NCBI GenBank assembly: GCA_951799445.1
Contig: OX637296.1
Span: 5,022,001 to 5,086,000 of the forward strand
DNA: 64,000 nt
Direction: 5' to 3'
Source of the DNA: Pseudisothecium myosuroides
Lineage: Eukaryota; Streptophyta; Bryopsida; Hypnales; Lembophyllaceae
Below the pieces are notes generated by a model that was not told the DNA's origin, searched no databases, and saw nothing but the letters and a program-made list of their open reading frames with translations. The position numbers were made by a program, and so were the translations under genes. Below, piece by piece: positions 35,041 through 45,137 of the stretch; position 1 is the stretch's first letter; each line of letters opens with the position of its first letter.

Positions 35041-35411
35041 TAGTAACTATGATTGCGGTAGCGAAATTGCTTACGCACGTCGTGGCGCAGGCATCCAACG
35101 CTAGTCCCAATCTATTACATGAAACTTTCTATGGCATCGGCCTCGAGATCCTCAGTGAGCGGCCCCTATAATCTAGATTGCGACTTTTCGAACGTTGCAT
35201 TTCTCTGTTCTTGTTGCAATGGTAGAATTTGTGCTTGCATTCACGGTTTGGGAGATCGGTCATATAGTTTCTAGTTTTGGAGATTGGTCCAGATTTGAGG
35301 TTTTGGGGGGGTTGTTTGCTAACTAGTTGTTGTTGTTTTTTCTAGTTTTCTTCTTATTGACTGTATACTTGAACTTTTACCTCTAAATTTAATTGAAACT
35401 TTTGGAAGAAT

Positions 35412-35614
35412 CACTACAAGAGAAAGGGGTGTTTTAAATAGTGTCCTAGACATCACGTCTTTTAAGTAACGTCTTTTAAGTAAGTTTTTAAGTAAAATTT
35501 TACTAAAAAGACAATCTTTTTAGTAAAATTTTACTTAAAAACTTACTTAAAAGACGTTACTTAAAAGACGTGATGTCTAGGACACTACTTAAAACACCCC
35601 TTTCTCTTGTAGTG
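35412..35614. mobile_element. CACTA-type palindromic MITE in the pseudogene intron
   Basis: 203 bp near-perfect palindrome, ends CACTACAAGAGAAAGGGGTG and its complement, AAT on both sides. Copy B has the undisturbed GAAAGAATGGTGGCC here. Confidence 0.92.
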
Positions 35615-35658
35615 AATGTTGGCCAATTTTCGTTAGGTAGAAGGACAAATAGAATGTT

Positions 35659-35781
35659 CACTATAAGAAACCCATGTTTTTTTTGACGGATTTTTGATGT
35701 TACATTTGACATTATTGTTAACATGAAAACAAGTGGATGTCCAAAAAAATCCGTCAAAAAAAATGTAGGATTCTTATAGTG
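35659..35781. mobile_element. CACTATAAGAAA-type MITE in the pseudogene intron
   Basis: 123 bp, ends CACTATAAGAAACCCATG and GTAGGATTCTTATAGTG, GTT on both sides (35656-35658, 35782-35784). Copy B reads GGAATGTTGAGAATTAG with a single GTT (30109-30111). Confidence 0.9.
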
Positions 35782-36407
35782 GTTGAGAATTAGTAGTAAC
35801 AAGATTCAATTTGCCATCTGTTGTTTCTCTTAGATTTTCAAAGATTGCATTGTTTGTTTGGTTTCATTTTATCAGAAAATGTTTGTTATGTCGAAGGGCA
35901 AACGGTATTTCAAGACTTAGTAGTGAGAAGTTCCGTTTTGCCATCTTTTGTTGCTTTTAGGGTTTCTAAGATTGCATTGTTTGTCAGGTTTAATTTTGTC
36001 AAATTTTTTTTGTTAGGTGGAAGAGTAAACGAAATTTTGAGAATTAGTAGTCAGATGTTATGTTTTGCTGTCTTTTGTTTCTTCTTAGGGTTTTGGAGAT
36101 TGCATTGTCTATCAAGTATACTTTTGTCGGATCATTTTTGTTAGGTCATGAGTAGTTTTGTTTTACCATCTTTTGTTGCTTTTTTAGGGTTTCGAAGATT
36201 GCATTGTTTGTCAAGTTTAATTTTGTTGTTGTCGTGTTTAAAACAAATGGATAATTTGTTCAACTTCACAAGGTTTTAACGGGCTATGAGTGTGGAATGG
36301 CAGATGGCTCATTCTGGAAGGTGCATCATTTGAACATGCGCCGCAAGATGGAGGAATTCTATGCTTGATTGGAGGCAGGAGAGATCACTATGGCTGCAGA
36401 GGAGTAA

Positions 36408-36975
36408 ATAATATCTTTGTAACTGCTGCTGAGAATAGTTTCTGTCACTAAACTAGTCGATTTTTTACTGATGTTGTTGTTAGCAAATGAAAGGGGGTTC
36501 CAACTCACCTAAGAATGCATTATTTGCATATTGTATGCAGAAGTTATGAAAGCTCAAATTTTTATTGGTAGAGAATTTCATTTAACTAATTGGTGAGAAG
36601 ATTTCGAGGTGGTCTACATGCTTATGTACCTATTGTCTTAGATCTTAGGGTGGCGGTTATGGGTGTCCCTACGATCTTTTTAATGTATTTTCTGCCATCT
36701 CTTTACAAGTTGCATTCATTAGGGCTTACAATGCGGACTAGTTACTCATTGTAAATTTGCTCTAATTGTATTATATGATTTTAAAAGCATTAAATGAAAG
36801 CATGTTCTATTGCAAAACATTTATGCATTCACAGCAGGTCTTTTGAAAAAGTGCATACTTTGACAAGAGCCATGAAAGATTTAACAAAATTGTAATTAGA
36901 TATAGATGGATGAGATATTGAAGTAGTTTGAACCCTTTCAACAATTTTGAGGCCATAAACTCATTTATATATCTA
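36408..36975. other. No gene recognised
   Basis: Not part of the COX5C duplication. No repeat recognised. Confidence 0.35.
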
Positions 36976-36983
36976 ACTAGCAC

Positions 36984-37547
36984 CTCGGGGGGGTCACTTA
37001 GAGTGTCCATTAGAAAACACGTGCGAACAAAACTTTGGACCCCCTATATTATATCCTAAAATTTAAATAAAATGAAATAAAAAAAATATGACTAGATTTT
37101 CCTACTTCAAAAGTTTATGTTTTGAATTATTGATATTTTTATTTGTTAATGATAATTAGTTACAAATTTTTGAAGTAATTAGATACACTGTACAACTGAA
37201 AAATAACTTTCACACCCCTATATTATATCCTAAAAAATTGTCTAAAAAATGAACAAAAAATTCCTAAAAATAGCTCTCTATTGAAAGTTCATTTTGAGTT
37301 GAGTATTGATGCAATGGTCATCTAAATGTGATCTCTATAAATATTTGAGTTGAAAAACATGCCGTTTTAGGCCATTTTCAACCTCTTGTACAAATCATTT
37401 CAACTATTATTTTAGTTTGAAATTTTGGCAATAGAAACCTATAGTCATTATTAAGCAACCCTCAAAATTTTAAGTTGAAATTATAGTTCATTAGAAACCA
37501 CTTGTTCGCACGTGGTTTGTAGTAAAATACTAGGTGCCCCCCCCGAG
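36984..37547. mobile_element. hAT-like non-autonomous element
   Basis: 564 bp with inverted ends CTCGGGGGGG(T/G)CAC(T/C)TAG and a further inverted CACGTGCGAAC inside. The 8 bp ACTAGCAC is repeated exactly at 36976-36983 and 37548-37555. An 8 bp target duplication is typical of hAT elements; the terminal sequence is not a standard hAT end. Confidence 0.75.
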
Positions 37548-37555
37548 ACTAGCAC

Positions 37556-39388
37556 TCAATGTGAATGTCCCATTTTGAGTCATTAAACTCATTTACATAT
37601 CCAGCTAGCATTCGAAGTAAATGTCCCATTACTAATATAACTTGTTGTGGTGTTACGACAAGTATGAGCCCAATCCATGCTAAATTCGATTGTTGTCTGT
37701 TTCTCTTATTTTCTTTTGAAGTACTTTGAAACTCAAACCTCTTGTCCCTAATGTCCAAGTCTTTGGAGACCACCAATATGCGCACCACTAGCTTTTTCTA
37801 ATGTCTAAAAGAACATTGCCATCTGCCTCTTGTTGCAAAGATCTTTGGCGCAAAGACAATTAAACAAGCGTTTGTTCTTATATAAAGGTACTCCAAATGT
37901 GCAACAGTTCTTACATTAAGTCTGCGCTTTTCTACAGGGCTATTCTTGCTCGACAGGCACTTATAAGCTGAAGTTGTTGTTTGGTGAGAAGGTATTCTTT
38001 GTGTGACGGTGGTTGGAGTAATGATAAAATGTTGGGAAGACAAATTTGTCTACCTCATGTGTGTTGAGACCTGTAGTTGGAGGTGATCATAGTTCACAGA
38101 AATGATAACTTTCTCTTTTAGTTGACAGAGATACATGCACACTATGAAAAGAAGTTTCTCATTTTTATAAATGACTTGTGCACTTGTGTTCTAATAAATT
38201 GAGAATGGTTTGACTAATGAATGAAATTAGATCCTGCATTTTAACGCCAAAGTGCCCAAGCTCAATATAGAATTTCCACTTTGGAAACCAAGAGTTGACT
38301 AATCTAATTTCCAAATCATTGTTATCTATCATTCGTATTTGACTGTAGGCATGATTTTTCCTTTGTATCGATGCTTGCTGGAAGAATTTGGGTTTGTATC
38401 TTTCATATGAAATTAATTTGGTGACAGTGTAAGATGCAAGGATTGATGTGCTAGGGTTCATATTTGTCCCACAAATATATTAGATTTACTATAGAATAAC
38501 CCAAAACAATTGCAGTCCAATTGCAATCCTTACTACAATACTCGATATAATTTCACATTTGTCATCCTACATCTCAAATTTTCCCAATTAACTGGTAAAT
38601 GCACTAGATATAATTTAGTCCAAAACTATTTCATAGGACTTTATATGACCTTTACATGAATTTCATATAAATTTTAGTAACTTTGAAAAATATTGCAACT
38701 TCAAAAAATTGGAATTTAAAGAAAAAATTGGGCCTTTAGTTTTTTATTTTGTTTTACTCCATAGAACTCAAAACTTCCATTGATTTAATATGAAGTTCAT
38801 ATGAAATATGCATGTGGTGAAATAAGGAGTTTCATTCTTAAATAAGTTTATATGAAAGTTATATGACAATGACCTACACAACTTTAAAAAGATGTTGTTC
38901 TTGACAAGTTTTTGACACTAAAGTGTTGAGCCCAATATGTTGGAAAGAATGTGGAAAAGAGTGTTAAAAAACATGGTCAAAAACAAAATATAAATTTTTT
39001 AGACTTGCAATTGTTTTGGAGTGGCTTGAATCTTAGTGGAATTATTTATGAATTTTCAAAGCCAAGCACATTTTTTTGATATTTTTTTCAACACTATTTC
39101 TAATATTCTTTCCGACTTTCTTTTGGACAATAAAAATATTCGACACTTTTTTTAATTCTAAAATGTTTGGGAAAGAAGAATTTGACATTGTTTTCAATAC
39201 TTTTATTAGTGGCAAAAACATGTCAAAATTTTCTGAATTTCATGATATCTTATTCTTTGACACTTTTGTGCCGAAAAAAGTGTTGGAAAAAATCTCACAA
39301 ATATTTTTGATAACAATTTTTTTAGTTCTAGGTCTTCTTTCCTAAATTAATCCTATATTGACAGACCTAAGACCACTGATTTCAAGCC
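37556..39388. other. No gene recognised
   Basis: AT-rich. The first 60 bp repeats the sequence just left of the 36984 element (CTCATTTACATATCCAGCTA versus CTCATTTATATATCTAACTA). Confidence 0.35.
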
Positions 39389-39392
39389 TTAA

Positions 39393-40131
39393 CCCCTAAA
39401 GGACCAAGCTGCGTTTTTTGGCAACATAGCAATTTTGGGCAGCTCACTACGAATGGAGTTTTTATTTTTTTTCTTTGAAAATTTTACACATGTACCCAAG
39501 GAGTAGCTTTAAGGCCCAACAACTTTCATAACTTTTGACTACATAGATTAAAAGCTATTGCATGATATGTAATTTTCTTTGAACTTTGGGCAGCTCGGGC
39601 AGCTAAGAAAATTTCTTTAAAAATGACTTTTAAGAAAAATAAAAATTTGAAATTGGTTCTTTAGATTTATATATACTTGGGAAGCTTTGAATCATTCAAT
39701 TTCGATCAATGAGTCAAAAGTTATGAGGAGTTTAAGTTTGTGGGTAGTTATGATTTTCAAAGGCTCCATGCCTATTTGCAAACTTAAACTCCTCATAACT
39801 TTTAACTCATTGATCGAAATTGAATGATTCAAAGCTTCCTACGTATATATAAATCTAAAGAACCAATTTCAAATTTTTATTTTTTTAGAAAGTCATTTTT
39901 AAAGAAATTTTCTGAGCTGCCCGAGCTGCCCAAAGTTCAAAGAAAATCACATATCATGCAATAACTTTTTATCTATATAGTCAAAAGTTATAAGAAGTTG
40001 TTGGGCCTTAAAGCTACTCCTTGGACACATGTTGTGTAAAATTTTCAAAGAAAAAAAATTAAAACTCCAATTGTAGTGAGCTGCCCAAAATCACTATGTT
40101 GCCAAAAAAACGCAGCTTTTTCCTTTAGGGG
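39393..40131. mobile_element. TTAA-flanked 739 bp palindromic element (X-X')
   Basis: Second member of the 27529 type: CCCCTAAAGGACCAAGCTGC ends, near-perfect inverted arms around about 39760, TTAA at 39389-39392 and 40132-40135. Flanks also share GATTTCAAGCCT on both sides. Confidence 0.9.
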
Positions 40132-40135
40132 TTAA

Positions 40136-41098
40136 GACTGATGATTTCAAGCCTCAACTGTCATCACTTTGGTTACTGCCATTTTGCAACTACATATCCA
40201 TGAAAAATTTTAATTTATTTTTCAGAGATGAAGTCATATGTCTACTATAAGTTATGAAATTTTCAAATTTTTTGGAAAAAATTTGAAATTAGTATGAATC
40301 TTTTAACAAAAAAAATGAAGAAATTTCAGATCAAATTCAAAATATACCGGCTCAAATTATACAAAATTTTCATCATAGATGTATATTATAGTGAAAAACA
40401 TCATGGTATAAATCAAAATTACCGTATCATTCTAAAGTTAGAAAATCAACAAACCATGGTTATAGGCTCAAAGTTCATATTGCTATAAAATATTGAAATT
40501 TATGAATTTTTCAAAATTTCAAATTGGAGTAGAAACTGCACTTAATAAGCTTCATTTCATTAGCTAAATTCAAGTTCAAAAAACATCATTTTTATGGCTT
40601 AAATTCACATCAAGAGAAAATAGTAAGAAATGGCCCAAATATACTACAAGGGTGATCCGTGGATTGAGCATCTTCTTCTTTAGAAAAGTCAATGAGACCA
40701 TAATGAGGGACTTTGCAATACTATTCATTGAAAATGCACTCAAATACCCTCCAAATAAATAAATTGGATGAAAAAACATTTTTTCTCATCCTATAGTGCC
40801 AAGTGAACTCATCCATTGGACACTAAGTGTCCTTAGTAGCGCTACAAGGTTAATGTATGTTGGATGCTCTCAAGTGCACCTTTCATGAGGAGAGAAGTGA
40901 ACAATGTAAAGGACTTCTTTCCGAAATGGAGAAATTAGACTTTGTAGTCCGCTTCACCAATAATTAAGGGTGGGCTTCCATGAGGAGTCGGGGTTGGTGA
41001 ATGAAGCCCACCAATCAACGGTGGGATGGAAGTCTAGTTTTTCTGAAGTCCTCATTCCAGCATTGATCAATGGGCTTCAATGGCTTTGACTTCACATG
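40136..41098. other. No gene recognised
   Basis: AT-rich sequence without recognisable repeats or exons. Confidence 0.35.
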
Positions 41099-41443
41099 CA
41101 CTATAAGAAACCCACGTTTTAGGTGATGAGTACAAATTTTAGGAGACAGATTTTAGTCACTCCAAGAGAAAAGGGTGTTTTACGTGAGTTTTAAAGTATA
41201 GTCCTAGACATCAGATTTTAAGTAATGACCTTTAAGAAGATTTTCAACAAAATTTTACTTAAAACACATGCATTTTAAGTAAAATTTTGCTGGAAATCTC
41301 CTTAAAGATCATTACTTAAAATCTGATGTCTAAGACTATACTTAAAAACTCACGTAAAACACCCCTTTCTTTTGTAGTGAGTGGACATCCAATAAGACAA
41401 TTTGTGTTTTTATGTCAATAATAATGTCCAATGTAACATCCAG
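41099..41443. mobile_element. CACTATAAGAAA-type element fragment split by a CACTA MITE
   Basis: Begins CACTATAAGAAACCCACG like the 35659 element. After the nested hairpin, 41380-41443 matches that element's interior in reverse (GGACATCCAATAAG...ATGTAACATCC). The right terminus is not recognisable. Confidence 0.6.
41158..41379. mobile_element. CACTA-type palindromic MITE (nested)
   Basis: 222 bp hairpin, ends CACTCCAAGAGAAAAGGGTG and CACCCCTTTCTTTTGTAGTG, AGT on both sides (41155-41157, 41380-41382). Confidence 0.88.
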
Positions 41444-44400
41444 ATACACGGTGTTGTTGAGAGGAATCTACACGGGCATTGTTCACCTACAACATTATTA
41501 TATTTATTTATTTATATAAATAGTACTTGAAAATCTGTTACAAAACCTGATGGTAGTGATTGAAGATAATCAATTTGCTCAGTCAATTTGCAAAGAAAAA
41601 TGAAATTATTAATTTTGAATAGAATTTTGGTGGTTGACTACTCCTCAAGGATACCTATTGGTGCAAAGTAGAGTGTTGTGAGCACCAATGGTAGTATTTA
41701 CAAGGCCAAAGAATAGCATTTATTATGAAATTTAAATAATTAAATGAAAGATTTTTGGAGATGGTATTGCTATGGATCTATTACTTGAGATGGAGTTTTA
41801 GTGCCCCAAAGCACGGTTCTACTGTGACCAAGGTATTGAGTTGAATCTTCTTAGTGTTTGAGATTTGATGAGAGAGCTTAACAAGTTGGACTTTGACTAA
41901 GCCAAAGTGGTATGGGATATTTATTTTAATATACTTAAAAATGATGAAGTTTATGACAACAATTTTTTTAGTGCCCAAGTTCCTTTCTTATGGTCAATAT
42001 TGACCTTCTTGATATTGAGTTTGGATTCTAAATCTACAAATTGACTCTTATTTTTTTTCCAAATTCTTAAATTTTGGTCTCTTCAAAGACTTGTATATTT
42101 GTAAGTTGTTATTTATTAATTAATAAGTGCTCCAGGCTTCAAAATAGTCTTAGTCAAGATGCAATAATTCTTGAATTCCATTGTTAATTTCAAGCATGCC
42201 TCACCTTCAACCTTAAGAGAAGACTTCATTCAATCAATTAATTAGCAAGGCTAGTGATGTGATAGAGGACAAAAATAAAGATGATTGATGATTAAAAAGA
42301 AATTAGTTTTATGTCATCCAAATCTACATCCTAGACAATTGTAGTTATGATAATTTAGTTTATAATGAATGAAGTTATTACTTATCAGTATTATGAGCAT
42401 GCAAAGGGTACAATATTTGAAGCTCAAATATTGCTAAATGAAAACCAAATTCGTTTTTGCAGTCACTTATATTCCATTGACAAAAAAATCATTGATGTTG
42501 GGCATAAACAAACTATTTCTCAAGGATTTTAACAAATAAGGCAACTTGGCATTATTTGGTAGAATCTATAGTATTTAAACCTATGATATCAAACATTGTT
42601 TTGTAATATGCTATACATGACAAGTATTTTGCATGTACCTTGTTTTTAAATCTCCACAATGTAGTAAATAGTGACTTCAACTGCTACTTTAAAACTTGTT
42701 TAGTTTGATGTTCTTCTTTATTATGCAAATCATTAAGAATGAACGTGTATAGACACTTGGTTTGTAGGATGCCTTGTATCAAAACATATGGAATGCTAAA
42801 ATTTTAAGAATTCAACAAGCTTTTGACTGAAGTGTGCAATTACAATGAAAAGAACCTATTGAACCACTTACTCAAGACATTTTGCTTCTTTCCTTTTTTA
42901 AAAGATATGGTCTAGAAGTTGACTTTTACTTATCTATATTTAATTATATAAATGCCATTTCAAATTGTGTAATTTTAATATTTGTTGCTAGACATCTCAT
43001 TAGCACATGCAGTTGGCAAGTTGAAGGACTCCTCTATTTCATCTTCATCTAGTGACATCTACTAGCTTTTAGTCTTCATCATAGAAACAAGTGATTCTAT
43101 CCCTCGCAAAAGATAGCACAGTAGAAACCATTACTTTTATGCAAATTTATTTATTTTGGTTTTAGTGGTGAGACTTAAATTGTCAATGCTCATTTTTATT
43201 TCATTGATTTTTAATTCAAATGGAGTTATTTTTTGTACTTCTATTGTGCAACAAGTTCAAAATAAATAGTATATGTGACAAAGAAGACTCAAAAAGTCAA
43301 ATTTCATTCATTTTTAATTATATTTTATTATACTCTTTTTTTAATATTCAAATCATGATTGGATTTATAGATCTCTCAAAATATATGATTGTACAAAGGT
43401 GCTTACCTCAAATATAAATGTTGTCTTGTATACAAAATTGAGAAATAATATAAAAGAAATGTGGTTCTGTTGTGAATTCCCAAATCTATTACATTTGTAA
43501 TTTTAACCACCACTTGCATTTCAAAAATTCAATTTTTGTGTAGATCACTTACACCAAATAACTATTTCTATTTTAAAATGTGATAAAAGATTGAAATAAT
43601 ATTAAGTAGTATTAATATTTCATTGGATGGCATCCATTTTAGTAAGGATGTACAATATTTGGCCTTTATTACTAGTGGTATAATAGTAGGAAACAAGCTT
43701 TCAAATTTTCCTACTATTCATACCACCAAAATAAGAATTATATTCTCCAAAAGCTAATTTGTTTTACCATTGGAAAAAATATAATTTAGGGTTTAGGATT
43801 TTAGATCATAGGAACCTCTCAAATGTTCATTTGTCTTCCGAAGGAGATTGGTTCTTTAGGAGTTAATCTATGCAATTTTTCAAATCAATAAATGCCGTAG
43901 ATTCTTTAAAAAAACATGCAAATAAAAAAAATTATCCTATTAAGATCAAGCAACAAAAATAACAGTACAACATCTCCCTCTAATTGCAATATTCCATCAC
44001 AAGGTATGTGCATCTAGAATCACAACTTGAAATGAATGCATGATGTACAAGTTAGATGACAAATATGAAAATACACACCTTCTAGGAATCCTCTAAAGAA
44101 ACATTCACATCTAAAGGAGGCCTCTTAACATTATAAAATAACCATTATTTATTACTATTGTGGAAGAGTGATATTAGATGGAGGTGTGCTAGCTTATTTT
44201 GATCCTTTAATCTTACTTATGTTATTTTATTGTTTTCAAGGGGTGGAAAATTTGAGTAGAGATCACCCCTAGTTGAAAATATGGCATGTCACCCTGTTGT
44301 AGCCATTAGACTATTGTAGTCACTCTACTAATGACCTTACCACCCCATTTGAGCCAATGGATTTGATATTTTGGGTGTGATAGTGACAACTTAAAAGTGA

Positions 44401-44568
44401 ATTAGTGATGACAATAGGATTATGTTTTTCTGGAGTGCAAAGCCATCAAAGAATGTAACCAATTTAGGGCCTCGAGATTGCTACAATTTTAAGAAATTAT
44501 TGTGGCCATTTTAGGTTGGTAAGGTGACCCATTATAGGTGCACTTGCTATTGGTTTGGGGTCACCTAG
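41444..44568. other. No gene recognised
   Basis: About 3 kb of AT-rich DNA. A TTCTTTAGGAG-TTAA at 43853-43866 could be a stray TTAA-family end, but no arm adjoins it. Confidence 0.35.
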
Positions 44569-45133
44569 CCTCTAAAGTCCCATTGTCCCCTCGAGGGACA
44601 AAATAAAATTTGGGCAGGTCCCTATGACCTCAATTTTTGGTGAAACTTTTTAAATTTTTTTCATAAGATAGAAAATTGATTAGCTTTATGGGAATATAAT
44701 TTTTACTTCAATTGGTGCCTGGGAGCAAAAGTTATACCTTAAAAAGCCTTGAACTAAACTCGGTGGGCAGCACAAAATAAATTGCAAAAATTCAAAATAA
44801 TTTTTTTTCTACAATATTATATTTTTGTCTACATGTGACGCTTTGATTCATTTCATTTGGACTAGTTATGAGAAAGTTATGGACAATCTTATTTTTCGGG
44901 CAATCTAAGCACGTTCTTGAAAAAACCTTTTTGTCCAACTTTGATTGCTAATTTCTTCAAATCTGTACGATTAAATTTGATGAAATTTTTACCGCATGAT
45001 CTCAGACAAGTGAAGTACAAGATCCAACGGGTAGATTCTAAAAACATATTTTTTTTGCTTTCTTGGGTGAATGCAGCAGAAATGGCAGTTTTGAGTGGTT
45101 TTTGACAGAAAAATGGTCTTGGGACTTTAGGGG
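44569..45133. mobile_element. Diverged TTAA-family element (X-Y')
   Basis: Left end CCTCTAAAGTCCCATTGTCC (TTAA decayed to CTAG), right end GGGACTTTAGGGG before TTAG. X arm has CCCCTCGAGGGAC; Y' has GAAATGGCAGTTTTGAG. At 565 bp it has an internal deletion relative to 920 bp members. Confidence 0.65.
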
Positions 45134-45137
45134 TTAG

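Larger units (their letters stand above)
35049..36407 (+). pseudogene. COX5C: COX5C pseudogene, copy C
   Basis: Exon 1 (35049-35154) keeps ATG and frame but with several replacements (MIAVAKLLTH...; GLEIL for GLGIF) and ends CTCA|GTGAGC, changing the junction Gly. Exon 2 (36304-36407) keeps GSFWKVHHLN, then MRRKMEEFYA, and stops at TGA 36366-36368 where copies A and B have CGA (a C-to-T change at a CpG). Beyond it, one codon is lost (ATC ACT ATG GCT). The intron carries two CACTA-type hairpins (35412, 35659) and a 550 bp element sits 8 bp before the ATG. Similarity to copy B stops at the stop codon. Probably non-functional; at best a protein lacking its last 15 or so residues. Confidence 0.88.
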
